From Plotosus lineatus (taxonomy: Eukaryota > Chordata > Actinopteri > Siluriformes > Plotosidae), in assembly GCA_024760905.1 (NCBI GenBank), contig CM045751.1:5298501-5362500 (forward strand): a stretch of DNA of 64,000 bases, read 5' to 3'. The notes beneath the pieces are model-generated. The model searched no databases and had not been told where the DNA came from. It was given only the letters and a program-made list of their open reading frames with translations. The position numbers were made by a program, and so were the translations under genes. The first letter of the stretch is position 1, and each line of letters begins with the position of its first letter. Positions 46,650 to 58,568 of this stretch are shown in pieces.

Positions 46650-46976
46650 ATGTTCATCTGTTCATTTTCTGTAACCGCTTCATCCTAGTTAGGGTCAAGG
46701 GGGAGGCTGGCGCCCATCCCAGCCGACTCCGGGTGAGGGCAGAGTACACCCTGGATAGCTCGTCAGGCCATTACAGGGCAAAAACAAGCTGACAGCTGTG
46801 CAGCTAGTCTTGTCGATGGTTCTTTTACATGAATCTCCCACCAGAGACAGTGAGAGACATGGTCGGCCTATAATAACCCAGTTAGCTGCACTGGGGGGGA
46901 CAGTGACAACCTGTGGAGAGTGGGGCAACCTTAGGATCAGTAATCCAGCATCTTTACCACCAGGCCAATACTGCCC
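46650..46976 (-). mobile_element. SINE family 1, full, minus
   Basis: GTTCATTTTCTGTAACCGCT tail, AATAACCCAGTTAGCTGCAC body, CAGCATCTTTACCACCAGGC head. Confidence 0.8.
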
Positions 46977-48060
46977 TACTGTATTTATTATGATGGTGAT
47001 GATGATGAAGATGATGATTATTATTATTATTATTATTATTTGACCAGTCACCTGCTGATAATAATCAAATCCGCTTGAGATTTATGAAAGTGAAGCCACA
47101 GGTAAAATAAATTTCACTTGTGTTATAAAAAGCCAAGGCAATTGTCCCCCACCCCACCCCCCCATAAATCACACGACCGGGGAAGTGTATGTAAGTTACA
47201 GTGTAAATGTGACAACTTTATTAAAGGTTTGGATTGCTTAAATTTGTCAGTGCTAATGCGACACTTTGTGATTGAATGCTGTCCCATCAGAAAAGGGGAG
47301 CGGATCATTACAGGGAGGAAGATTTATTATCTGTGAAATAGATAAGATGAAATGAACGGGGGTGTAGAGGAGGGGAAGGCTGGGGGTTGGGGTGGGGGGA
47401 GGTGATAATTCTTCAGGACGGATGTATGTGGAAAAGTGTTCCGTATTCGTATTCATTTGCGCGAATCGTGATCTGAACTGCAGCTTCTGTTTACAAGACT
47501 CCCGAGATTTCATTTTTGACACAATTTAATTTGACTGCGGGATGTCTAATGACATTTTTGATACCCTGAAGGCAGAATATTAGATGAGCATTATTAACCC
47601 ACAATGTTTACTCTTGCTTACCGCCAGTGACATTTTACAGAGTATTTTTATTTCAAATATCATATTATTATGATAGCATATTAAGTGTGCGAAGTGGAGG
47701 GGTGTCAATACTTTTGCAGCATTCGTTTTCAGATACGGAGAACATGCAAACTCAACACAGAAATCCCTCACCGAGTCCCTGACTCAAACCCAAGACCTTG
47801 CTGTGAGGTGGACATGCAAATCATTTTGCCACCATGCAGCCCAGGCTCTTTGTGTCGTAGATCTCTCTACCCAACTGTGATTACAAATGAGAAGATGAGG
47901 GTTAAGGGAACTTCTTGAGAACTTCAAGGCCTTGTTAGTGCCAAGTTTTGGACTCACTACTGTTTGTTAGGTTCTTTCATTCATTCATACATTTTCTTTG
48001 CTGCTTAATAGTCATAAGGAGGCAGGAAAATAAGCAAAATGTTGTGTCCCAAATAAAATT
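46977..48060. other. Intron, low content
   Basis: GAT/ATT microsatellites (46993-47041) and an L2-type fragment (about 47730-47850, CATGCAAACTCAACACAGAA). A good minus-strand donor near 47608 has no usable acceptor. Confidence 0.4.
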
Positions 48061-48061
48061 A

Positions 48062-48352
48062 CAGTGATAGCTCGTCTCATGAGTGTCCCTTACAACGATT
48101 TTTACATGATACGAGCTTCGATCCCAACAAAAATCTGCTGCATCCAACGAGCAAAAATTCACTTTACGAGCTATCCTCGAAATGGCTTTTCTGGGCTGAT
48201 TAGCCTAGTATTCGTTTGCTTGTATTCCTCCGCGCTCTGAGAATTTCTTGTCCTAGTTTTTCTCAATTATTTTCTGTGACATCCCTTCTAGGAAAACATT
48301 CACGCCCCGTGCATGACTATAAATGGTGTTTACTGCACTTCATATCGTTTGC
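48062..48352 (-). mobile_element. Truncated composite Tigger-like / hAT-like MITE, reversed
   Basis: Starts with CAGTGATAGCTCGTCTCATG (reversed right end), contains GATACGAGCTTCGATCCC and part of the inner hAT-like element. It is cut off by an L2-type fragment at about 48353. Confidence 0.7.
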
Positions 48353-48545
48353 TTGGTTCGATTCCCAGCCTGGGCGTTTCTGTGTGGAGTTTGTATGTTC
48401 TCCCCGTGCTCGCATGGGTTTCCTCCGGGTGCTCTGGTTTCGTCACACAATCCAAAGACATGCACAGTAGGTTAATTGGCCGTTCTAAATTGCCCATAGG
48501 TTCGCATCCTGCAGAAGGCAATGGCAAATCACTGCATTAATCCCG
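48353..48545 (+). mobile_element. L2-type fragment
   Basis: GGTTCGATTCCCAGCCTGGG, CGCATGGGTTTCCTCCGGGT and GACATGCACAGTAGGTTAAT. Confidence 0.6.
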
Positions 48546-49633
48546 CCAAGAAAACCTCTATGAAGATGATAACCAGGGCGTTGTCCTTCATGGCGGGTCA
48601 CCAATGGTCGTCCTACGACTCAGGCACTAGATAGATAGATATGGGTCTGATCACAAAACAGACACATTTTCCAACTACCCACCTTCAAAGTTGAATAACT
48701 ATGTCCATGTCCAAGTTTATTTGTGAATCAAGGCATCAAAATCTTTAGTACATGCCTGGGAGATAATATATGTACATATGGTGAACACAGGTTTTGAAAT
48801 AACTCAAATACTTCCTAGTTTACACATTTTCCCTGCTATATTTTGTGACAAGAGAAAGACCTCATTATTTTCACATCCTGCTGAGCCTCTGCTAAGGTCT
48901 CCACAGGTCCAATAACCCCATGAATCGGAACACAGGTGCATGAACAATGAACCACAGAATTTGCATGTGTGTAGCAAAATTTGTACATAATCACCGGACT
49001 TAAAATGTGATCGATGACATGCGTAACCTTTCCTCTCCCTCTTACACGGTGTAACTTGTGCTCCCACCGATCAATGATGGATTGGCATTTATAAACTTTA
49101 GATAATAAAGAAAAGTTTAACACGTCAAACCCTGTCAATCAGCTCAGTGTCACTAATTACACAATTATTACCTAAAGCTATTATTACTGAATTTCTATTC
49201 ACTGTTCGCTCTGTCTATGTTAGTTACTGTCTTTCTGAGTCATCCTACTGAATTTGATGATGCTGCTTCTCGAAGGAATATCATTTTGTATCTATTAGGA
49301 TTTAATGCATATTGGCCTGATACCTTAAAAATGGGAAAGAATTCTTTCTAAATCTGCGGAAAATGTAAAAGGTCAGTGTCACATATTTCGGTACCAGTTT
49401 CATGATCAGGCCTATAATACAAAAGATTTCCAAATTATTCTGAAATGCACTTAGTGTTTAATGTTGAATGGGTTTTTTTGTTTGTTTGTTTGTTTTTTGT
49501 TTTGTAAAATATCATTCAAGGTTGCATTTTCATGCAGTCTTTTAAAAAGTGCTCCTTTTCAGCTTTTATCCCAATTAAACGTGCAAGTATTGTCTCACTA
49601 ATGCAATGAAAGAAAGCTGGAGCATTGCCTGTA

Positions 49634-49666
<33 letters not shown>

Positions 49667-50019
49667 TTCTTCTTTCGCCAAAATGGCAATTGGTAGCAAA
49701 GGCAGTTATCGAATCTATTTTCTGTGAAATATTCTGCTGCATCCAGAAATGAAACTTAAAAATGCATTATGCAAGGGGGAAGTCATACATAAATTGTATG
49801 CAGAAACAGCATCAAGTTGTCTGGGCCAAAGCTCATCTCATGTGAGCCAAAAGACACTGGAAGCATGCGCTGTGTGCAGTTTCAGCTTGTTTTTGACAAA
49901 AATAGAGATTGAGTTTGAGACCAAAATTATAAAATCCAGCACCAGAAACAGGGACAGGGGGTGCATCAGTACCCATGGTATGGGGGAATTGTGCACGTGT
50001 GTGTGTGTGTGTGTTTGTT

Positions 50020-50070
<51 letters not shown>

Positions 50071-50995
50071 GTCTGTGTGTGTGTGTGTGTGTGTGTGTTT
50101 TGCATGTTGCCATTATAACAATAATAATTCTTCCTAGGAAGTCCATGCTTATTTCAGCAAGACAATGCTGGGATGCTTGACTGAGCCGTTGCCAGTCCAG
50201 AACTGTCTGCTACTACAATACATGGAGTGCCAAAAAGAGAATAATAAGACAAAGGAGATCACAGAATGTTGAGCAGCTGAAAACTCGGCTGAAAAATGGA
50301 CAAAAATTCCAATTGCAAATGTTATGTTGTATAGTTTAATATGTTGCATACAGCTTTACTTTATACTTTACAGATGCTGTTATAAAAATATAAATCAGCA
50401 TCTATTAACCTCAGGGTGCCGGTTTAGGTCCGTCGCCTTTTAAGTTTTGAATGATTTTAAAACCTTTTTTTGGGTCAAAAATTCTGTAACACTATACAGT
50501 ATATTACAACTTGTCAACAATTATAGTGTAAAGAGTCAGTGAAACCAATTCCTCGTCCTATCTTTTAATCCTAGACAACCGCGAGAAGCTCAGGATTTAA
50601 CTTTATCTCACACTGTGGAAGTCTGGAATTAAAGGAACAACACAAGAACACTGGCAGTTGTACATGTACACCTTGGAGATATATTACATAATCACTTGAA
50701 CAATTCTGCTACTAAACTTCACTTCATGACTTCAGATTTCTGTCTAATTCTCTTCTCCCTGTCGGCCTTTTATAACATCTAAAGCAAATGGGGGAGGGAG
50801 CAGTTGAAAGTTTTTCAGTTTTGCAAAAAGAGCTGCGAGCCGTTCGCGTTAGATTTAACGGATGGTTGTTCTGAGAATAGGTTCTGCAGAGGGTTTGCAA
50901 GCCAAGCAACATAAACCAAGGAGGTGGCCCAATGCATCATGGGGTGCTGAATGAAAGAAACACTGTTATATACCCATTAGTGGATAAGCAGCATA
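48546..50995. other. Intron, mostly unique
   Basis: A T run at 49638-49664 and a TG/TA/TG compound microsatellite at 49997-50098. The minus strand has a 100-codon open stretch at 48836-49138 without splice sites in the gene's phase or a recognised domain. No exon called. Confidence 0.4.
49997..50098. repeat. (TG)/(TA)/(TG) compound microsatellite
   Basis: A TA core flanked by TG runs. Confidence 0.95.
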
Positions 50996-51002
50996 GTGAA
51001 AT

Positions 51003-51300
51003 TGTGGCAGTGGTGGCCTGGTGGTAAAGCTGCTGGATCACTGATCCTAAGGTTGGGGGTTCAAGTCCGTCCCACTCTCCACGGGTTGTCCCTGTCCCCC
51101 CCCCCCCCCCCCCCCCCCAGTGCAGCTAACTGGTTACCAAAGACTGGCCATGTCTTTCACTGTCTATGGTGTGAGGTTCATGTAAAAGAACCATTGATGA
51201 CTTTCAACAAGAGGAGCTGCATAGCCGTCAGCGTGTTTCTGCCCTGCAATGGCCGGTGAGCTGTCCAGGGTGGATTCTGCCCTCGCTTAGAGAAGGGCCA
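51003..51300 (+). mobile_element. SINE family 1, 3'-truncated, poly-C expansion
   Basis: Intact head (GTGGCCTGGTGGTAAAGCTG; GGGGGTTCAAGTCC). The usual CCCCCC before CAGTGCAGC is expanded to about 22 C's (51097-51118). Confidence 0.8.
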
Positions 51301-51508
51301 GTGCAGCCAGTAGCATGTCAACGCACCAGTAACCATTTTTTGTCAGGAATCTCCAATGTCAGAGCTTTATTTATTTTTATTTATCTTTAAATATGATGAA
51401 AACTCTCACTGATTTCATGTTTCAGTTCCTGTGGCCAGTTATACTTGTTTTAAATCGTGTATATTTAGCATAAAGTATTTAATCCAGTGTGTATATTCAG
51501 TACTTTAC

Positions 51509-51607
51509 CTTCAGACACCGGTTTTGGTGCTTTGCCTTCATCTGCTTTTACTTCCTCTGTTTTTTCGGCCTCACCCGTGTCTTCCTCTTCCTCGTGTTTT
51601 TTGGTAT
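51509..51607 (-). CDS. trdn: Triadin-like exon, 99 nt
   Basis: Acceptor CATGGATTTCTAG, donor GTAAAG. Begins TKKHEEEEDTGEAEKTEEVK and ends GKAPKPVSE, a KEKE-type segment acidic at its start. Directly follows the giant acidic exon. Phase 1 at both ends. Confidence 0.85.
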
Positions 51608-51849
51608 CTAGAAATCCATGACGCCAGTGAATCGAAACTGCATTATAGTTTTGAATAGAATCAGGAAAGCAAACACAGGCATGAAGTAAAACTAATATTG
51701 TATTATCTTGTGTTAACTAGCTTAACTAGCTTGACATCAGCTGTAGGTGATATTACACTAAAATCATCGCTATAATACTTTCTCTCAGTTTAATCTACTA
51801 ACTTGCTTTAAATCTCGCTGTTCTCTTTTCTCATGACATCATTTTTCAT

Positions 51850-53565
51850 CATCATCATCATCATCATCTACTTCTGTTTAGTAAAGGGTCGGGTCGTGGG
51901 GGCAGAAGCCTAAGTAATGAGAACCAGACCGCCCTCTCCCAAGTCACTTCCTCCAGTTCTTTCTGGGGGACACTGAGGTGTACCCAGACCAGCCGAGAGA
52001 CATAATCCCTCCAGCATATTCTAGGTTGACCCCAGGGTCTCTTCCCTGTTGGACATGCCCAAAATCCCACACCAATTTCTAACCAAATCCCCAAGCCACC
52101 TCTCAATATGGAGGAGAAGCGGTTCTACTCCGAGCTCCCCCCGGATGGATGAGTTTCTGACCTTATCTGTAAGGGAGAGCCTCACCACCAGGCAAAGGAA
52201 GCTCATTTCAGCTGCTTGTATCCGCGATCTTGTTCTTTCAGTCACTACCCAAAGGTCGTGGCCATAGGTGAGGGTTGGAACATAGATAGACTGGTAAATT
52301 GACCAGAACAAGCTCTACTTTACAGCAGAGGCTGCAGTGATCCGCCTGTCAATCTCCCGCTCCATCCTTCCTTCACTCAATGACAACACTCTGAGATACT
52401 TGAACTTTTCCACTTGAGGCAGGACCTCATTTCCGACCCAGAGGGTGCATTCCACCCTTTTCCAGCTGAGAACCATGGCCTCAGACTTGAAGGTGCTGAT
52501 TCTCATACTGGACACTTCGCACTCGACTGCGAATCGTTCCAATGAGAGCTGGAGGTCCCGAATTGATGGAGCCAAAAGGACAACATCATTTGCAAAATGC
52601 AAAGATGAGATTCTCTGTGGCTACCAGACCAGAACCGTTGAACACTGTGGCTACATCTAGAAATTCTGTCCATTAAAATTATGAACAGAATCGGTGACAA
52701 AGGACAGCCTTGGCAGACTCCAACTCTCACCGAAAACAAATTTGACCCGTTATTTCCAATGTGGACCAAACTCTGGCTCCAATGATACAGAGACCAACTG
52801 GTCCAGTACACTGTATTCGCGGAGCGCACTTCACAAGATAACCGAAGGGACACGGCCGAAAACCTTCTCGAAATCCATAGAACACGTGTGGACAGGTTGG
52901 GCAAACGACCATCACCCCCTCCAGGAGCATATAGAGTTGTTCGAGAGTCCCATGGCCAAGATGAAAACCACATTGTTCCTCCTGAATCTGAGGTTCAAGC
53001 ATTGGTCGGATTTTCCTCTCCAGCTCCCCTGCATATACTTTCCCTGGTAGGCTGAGGAGTGCGATTCCATGATAATTGGAACACTTCCTCCGGTCCTCCT
53101 TTTTAAAAGGGGGCTACCACTCCTGTTTGTCATTCCAGAGGAGTGGCCCCGATGACCACATGTTTCAGAGTCATGTTAACTAAGACAGTCCTACAATATA
53201 CTGAGCCCTGAGATATTCAGGGTGGATCTCATCCACCCCCAGAGCCCGACCACTGAGGAGGTTTTTTGACTCCCTCGGCGACCTCGGCCCCAGTGATGGG
53301 TGGACCCCCACCCAAACCCCCAGTGTCTTCTTCCTCCATGGAGTACGTGTTCGTGGAACTGGGGAGGTCCTTGAAGTATTCCTTCTACCTCCCAACAACA
53401 TCCCCAGTCAAGGTGAGCAGCTCCACACTTCCACTGTGGACAGTATTTGTGGAGAACTGTTACTCCCTCCTGAGGCGTCAGGATGGTGGTCCATAATCTT
53501 TCCGAGGCCAACCTAGAGTCGCCTTTCTCATGCCATGTGTTCAGAAATATCATCAGTAAATTTAC
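51850..53565 (-). mobile_element. Non-LTR retrotransposon, 3' half, degenerate
   Basis: The minus strand encodes reverse-transcriptase pieces in several frames: GVCQGCPLSPILFIILMDRI, the FADD-like box as MHFANDVVLLAPSIRDLQLS, and the C-terminal VPTLTYGHDLWVVTERTRSR, AAEMSFLCLV, ELGVEPLLLHIERWLG. A GAT microsatellite at 51848-51868 marks its 3' end. Clade not assigned; it differs from the RTE-type copy at 59 kb. Confidence 0.8.
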
Positions 53566-53726
53566 CATCCTACATCTACACTTCCAATGGTTTCATTGGT
53601 TTTAGCTTGTCTGTTGCCATGATAAAAAAAATTGTACTATCTTGGCCAACTGTCCTGAAAATATTTATCCATTGTCCTCAACTGCATGTCCAGTGTCCTC
53701 AACTGCATAACCATTGCCAGCCCATA

Positions 53727-53760
<34 letters not shown>

Positions 53761-54107
53761 TAACCTCCTAAGACTCAACCCTTGATGTTGTATGTCTTCT
53801 CGTTTCTCTGCACTGCTTCTGTCCTGTACCATCTGATCAATGCTCAATTTGATCAATCCCTACAAACAGGAAGAAGTATAACAAAGACGAAATACCCAGA
53901 AATCCTCACATGAGGATCTTACAAGTGCCTACACACGAAGTAGTTGGGAGAAATATAATGTCCTTGCATGAGGACAGTGGGTCTCTAGAGGTTATCCAGC
54001 TCTTCTTTTACTGAGCTAATTGTAGAAACGAGTTAACCCCTTAGGTCAATGGGTATGAAAGTTGGTTTTGCTTCAATGGAGAATTAAAATTTAAATATTT
54101 CATACAC
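53566..54107. other. Intron, nothing recognised
   Basis: A run of A at 53739-53757. Otherwise unique. Confidence 0.4.
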
Positions 54108-54452
54108 GGGCAGCGGTGGCCTGGTGGTAAAGGTGCTGGATCACTGATCCCAACATTGGGGGTTCAAGCCCCACTCTCAACGGGTTGTCACTGTCCTCCC
54201 AGTGCAGCTAACTGGGTTATCAAAGGCCGGCCATGTCTCTCACAGTCTATGGTGAGAGGTTCATGGAATAGAACCATTGCTGACTTTTGGCAAGTGGAGT
54301 TGCATCGACATCAACACGTTTCTGCCCTGCGATGGCCTGGGGAGCTGCCCAGGGTTTACTCTGCCCTCACCCGGAGTCGGCTGAGATGGGCCCCAGCCTC
54401 CCGGAGACCCTAATTAGGATTGGGTGATTAATAAAATGGATGAATGAAATAT
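54108..54452 (+). mobile_element. SINE family 1, full, L2-type tail
   Basis: The best-preserved plus-strand copy with the L2-type tail: head GGTGGCCTGGTGGTAAAGGT, B box GGGGGTTCAAGCCCC, the complete body, GACCCTAATTAGGATTGGGT and GGATGAATGAAAT. Confidence 0.85.
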
Positions 54453-54598
54453 GTGCACAGTGTAGAGCGAATAGTTCTGACTATTAAAAATGAACCGTTG
54501 TGGGGCCACTTGCTCATTCATGTCATATTGTTTGCATGAGCATCCATCCTTTATTATTTAGTGTAATCGCTAATATAACACTATTTCAGAAGCATTAC

Positions 54599-55585
54599 CA
54601 GTTTCTACTGCTGCAGTACCAATGATGACTGTGTCATCTCTGGCCTCTGGTTGCGTCGTCACAGCATCTCCCCCCACCTTGTCTTCAGTCGGTTGCTCTG
54701 TGTCCACTATAGCTGTGTCTTCCTCCTCATCCATTTCATCAGCTATTTTTTCATCAGCTTCTTCATCTTTGACTTCAGCTGCCGGAACTGGAGCAGTTTC
54801 TTCTTCATCGCTGTCTTCCTTAGTTTCTCCAGAGGAGGCTGCAGCTGTAGGAGTGACGTCAGAAGTATCGTCATCCTCTTCATCAGCTGCCTTTTCGTCT
54901 TCTTCCTCTTCATCAGCAACTTCCACAGCTTCTGGTTTTGTTCCCACATCAACAGGTTCTGTTGCAGGTTCTGTTCGGTCAGCAGCTTTATCCTCCTCTC
55001 CAGTATCTACATCAGCATCTGTTTTTGTTTCTGCATCTGTTTGGTCTGCTGCTGCTCTTCGTTCCTCAGCAGCTTCCTCAACAGCAGCAGCAGCTTCATC
55101 CGTTTTTGTTTTGTCGGCTCCCTCTTTCATTTTCTTCCTCACTGTGATGACCTCAGGCTTTTCTTTTTCCTTCTTTTCCTCCGTCTTCATCTCCTTTTCC
55201 TTTTCCTCTTTGTCTTTCTTTTCCTTCTTCTTTTTCTCCTTTTCTTCTTTTACCTTTCCTTCTGGCCGAGCTTCAGGTTCTCCCTTTTCTTTTACTTTTC
55301 TTTCCTCTTTTTTATCTGCTACTTGTAATTCTTCTTTTTCTTCTTCTTTTCTTTTGTGTCTATCTCAGTGTCCTTTGTGTCTTTTGGGGGAGGCTTTGCT
55401 TTTTTCTCATCTTTCTTTTTTTCTTTTTCTGCCTTCTCTTGATCTTCATCTTCAGCATCATCAGCCTTTGTGTCTGCATCCTTGCCATCTTTTTCCTCCT
55501 CCTCCTCCTCCTTCTCGTCATCATCATCTTCTTCACCCTCATCTGTTTTCTCCTCCTTTTTCACGGCAGATGTTTCCTTTTCCTC

Positions 55586-55627
<42 letters not shown>

Positions 55628-55890
55628 TTCTTCTTCTTCATCCTCTTCTGTTTTCTCCTCCTTCTCCACCACAGTTTTCTTTTCCTCCTCCTCCTTCTCT
55701 TCATCCTCTTCATCCGCCTCATCATCTTCATCCTCTTCCTCCTCCTCATCTTCCTCACCCTCTTCTGTTTTCTCCTTCTCCACCACAGAAGTTTTCTTTT
55801 CATCCTCCTCCTCCTCCTCCTCCTCTTCCTCCTCTTCTTTTACCCTTCTCTCATCTTCCTCTTGCTGAATGATTTCCATTGCCTGTAGCT
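54599..55890 (-). CDS. trdn: Triadin-like giant acidic exon, 1292 nt, with frameshift
   Basis: Acceptor AACTTTAGTTACAG (weak pyrimidine tract), donor GTAATG. The first part (55890 down to about 55320) is Glu/Asp-dominated, beginning LQAMEIIQQEEDERRVKEEE. It contains three imperfect repeats with the pattern K(K/E)T..V..KEEKTEE and a run of about 13 Asp. The second part (down to 54599) starts in KEKE sequence (KGEPEARPEGKVKEEKEKKK), becomes Ala/Asp/Glu/Thr-rich and ends IIGTAAVET. Both ends fit phase 1, but in different frames. The length, 1292, is one base short of a multiple of 3, so one base appears lost in the purine run around 55325-55365. No GT lies in the overlap that would allow an intron. 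Other triadin exons here are 15-126 nt, so this is an outlier. Its acidity suggests low-affinity Ca2+ binding (inference). Confidence 0.75.
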
Positions 55891-56585
55891 CTGTAACTAA
55901 AGTTGTTTATTTCACTTAGGTTACAAAAATCAGCACAAGAAAATATACATCAAAATTAATTTACCATAATCATATTTTTATTTAATTTTCTAAAATTGAT
56001 TTTATTTAAAATTAGCTACGCTTAAATGAAGCGTGCGGTTAGTGGAATTAATATAAAATCAATTGATTACATTATATTTCCGACAACTACATACTGTAAA
56101 GTGTTTTGTTCCTCTTAGATCACAACAAATGAATGTTATTGCGAACAATTTTTATAAACAACAACAACAATAAAGAAACACTTGATACTCTTTTGTGTTT
56201 ATGTGGCAGACCCTGACTATCTGACAGACAGCGGTAGAAAGTATAAATAATTAAAAGGACACCTGAAGGACATTAACTCCCGTTGTTTTTCTTCTATAAA
56301 GGCCCCACACAGGCCATTTCATCACATTCTCTCCAGTCAGGGCGTTCTAGAGGCCAATTCTTCATGTAAAGGAACCCTGTAGGGCGCTGATACACATGCT
56401 GCCCTGTGGAAGGCCACCCCAGAGGGCACTTAATCTTATTTGCATCTTCATTTCAAGTTTACAAGAGGCTGAATCTCATTCACTTAACTCAAGCGTACCC
56501 CTGAGGGCACTTTTTTCTTATATATATATATATATATACACATTTATTGTTTTTACATGTTTATCTTTAATTCATTAGGTGAAAT
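55891..56585. other. Intron, nothing recognised
   Basis: Several GAGGGCA/AGGGCACTT words occur loosely between 56,300 and 57,300, suggesting a degenerate low-copy repeat. Confidence 0.35.
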
Positions 56586-56589
56586 ATGC

Positions 56590-56720
56590 ATGTTTGTATC
56601 AGGTTATGAGTTTGTGAGGGTTTTAGAACGGATTAATTGGTTTTCTATTATTTTCTATGGGAATTTTTGTTTCATCTAAAGAACATTTTGACTTACGAGT
56701 TCGCCCTCGGAACGGAATAA
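56590..56720 (-). mobile_element. Tigger-like MITE fragment, reversed
   Basis: GAACGGATTAATTGGTTTTC and GACTTACGAGTTCGCCCTCG are the reversed left part of the composite MITE family. Its terminal bases are replaced by the next SINE. Confidence 0.65.
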
Positions 56721-56721
56721 T

Positions 56722-56900
56722 TTCATCATTCTTTCCTCTGCATTAAACCCATCCAAAGTGAGCACACACACTTAAAGCAGTGGGCTGCCGCACACACATT
56801 GGGGGGCCCAGAGAGCAGTTGGGGCTTAGGTGCCTTGCTCAAGGGCGCTGGCTTCGGTCCCAGAGCTGCTTCTCTAACCATTAGGCTACGGCCGTCCCAG
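56722..56900 (-). mobile_element. SINE family 4, minus
   Basis: TTAAACCCATCCAAAGTGAG, GTGGGCTGCCGCACACACAT, and a reversed head with CTCTAACCATTAGGCTACGG. Confidence 0.65.
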
Positions 56901-57400
56901 AAATGTCATTAAAATTATAATTTTCTTTTGCATGTATGTGAAACATATAGGGCAATAAATCATGCATTTTCCACTGAATGGCACTTCATTATGTTTCTTT
57001 GCAATGTGGGAACCTTTCAGGGCAACACATCACAATTTCTGCACAGGGTGCAGCTTAGAGGGCATTTTAATGTTTTCTCGTGAGTCATGGCCCTCAAGGG
57101 GGCATTTCATTAAATTTGTTTTTGTTTTTGTCTTTGTTTGTAAACAAAGTCATTAGAAGACTTCATAATATTTAATGTGCTGAGTCACACTCGAGGGCAT
57201 TTCATCATGCTTTTTCGGTTTGAAGGGTAGCCAAGATGGCAATGTCTCCTGTAAGGGCATCCCTAGAGGGCAGTTTATCATATTTTATTTACCAAAAGTT
57301 CACCGTAGAAGGCATGTTCACTGTTTTGTTGTTGGTGGTAGGTGTGTGTATGTGGGGGGGGGGGCAGGCACACTGGCATCGTAAATAGCTTCACCATGTT
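56901..57400. repeat. Degenerate GGGCA-spaced region
   Basis: Phrases of the form AGGGCA(T/A)TT(T/C)A(T/A)CA recur at about 56950, 57020, 57060, 57110, 57200 and 57270, roughly 40-80 bp apart, in otherwise unique sequence. Possibly an old tandem array. Confidence 0.35.
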
Positions 57401-57404
57401 CACC

Positions 57405-57990
57405 AATGACATTTATGAGTGTGGGGTTCCTCTGGGTGCTCTGGCTTCCTCCCACAGTCCAAAAATAATCAGATTGGGTCAGATGGCAACTCAAATTTTT
57501 CCCTCGGTGTAAATGTACGTAGAAGTGTAAATGAATGTCTGGTACTTGAAGGGTTGGCATCTAGAAAGGCATTCAGCTGCAAAATTATTGCCAAAATTGA
57601 TCAATGCCGCAACGATTGTTGCCGTTATTGTTGATGCTGTTTTGCCCTTGGGGCAGCATAACAGCATACAGGTTAGCACTTCCACCTCACGGTGTGAAAG
57701 TCCGGGGTTCGAGTTATGGGTTTGGGCATGACTCTGTGGAGTTTGCATGTTTACCTGTGCTTGCGTGGGCTTCCACCCGGTAGTCAGGCTTCCGCCGACA
57801 CTCCAAAGCCATTTGAATTAGACTAATTGGCTGTTAAAAATGGTGCTGAAGTATAAGTATGAATGGCTTTGTGTGTGTGTGTGTGTGTGTGTGTGTTGCC
57901 TCTATAATGGACTGGAAAGCTGTTCAGGGTTTGTTCCGCCTTCACCCAGTTTCGGTTGAGATATCCACCAGTCTCAAATGACTGGGTGAG
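57405..57990 (+). mobile_element. SINE family 2 copies, plus
   Basis: A fragment at 57405-57530 (CTTCCTCCCACAGTCCAAAA). Then a fuller copy at 57645-57990 with tRNA-like head (GTTAGCACTTCCACCTCACG; CCGGGGTTCGAGTTATGG), TG repeat (57869-57895) and tail. Confidence 0.65.
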
Positions 57991-58568
57991 TGTTTCTGCC
58001 TTGAGGGCACTGTGGACGTCACTTTTTTAGTAAAATCATGGAATTTGAATTACAACCGAAATGAATATCAGGACTGTTGTGAAAATGAATCAACACCGAA
58101 CCTGACCAATCAAAACCTATAGATGAAGTTAAATGTGATAAAGAAAAGCAAACATTAGCAGCCGTGAAAGCATCATGTAGAAAATAGGATAGTTTAATGA
58201 AAGGAAAATGTCTACACAGTACAAAGGCAAGGTTACTCTGTATTCACCAAATCCCCTCTTCATTATATCGACTAAATTAGCTGAAGCTGAAAGGTTTTTA
58301 GAAGTGTGTGCTGTCACAGCTGTATTTCGAGCACAAAGATTTAACGATCATCTCATAAAGCCATTAACGGATAATGGCGTGACATGCTCATTGCTTTAAT
58401 GCTAATTACATTCTCACCAATCTGCTAATACGGTGCGTTCTTTTTGTCTAGCCTGAGACAAACAAATAATAAAAAAGATGGAAAATGTTATGTATTTTTT
58501 ATTATTATTTACTTTCACCTTTTGATTCCTTTCGGACTTGCTGTTCCATTACGTTTTCAAACACAAAC
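57991..58568. other. Intron, nothing recognised
   Basis: A good minus-strand donor (GTGAAA, about 58531) exists but no acceptor keeps phase 1. Confidence 0.4.

Noticed and set aside
47608..47660. Strong minus-strand donor GTAAGC
   Set aside because: No AG acceptor lies within a usable distance upstream.
54116..54180. tRNA gene-like head with A and B boxes (also at the other family-1 SINE copies)
   Set aside because: These are tRNA-derived SINE heads, repeated many times and joined to SINE bodies, without a full cloverleaf.
54622..55872. Long plus-strand ORF of 416 codons, Ser/His/Pro-rich
   Set aside because: It is the antisense of the GAA/GAT/GAG-rich acidic exon; lack of stops follows from the codon bias of that exon. 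The minus strand has matching splice sites and phase.
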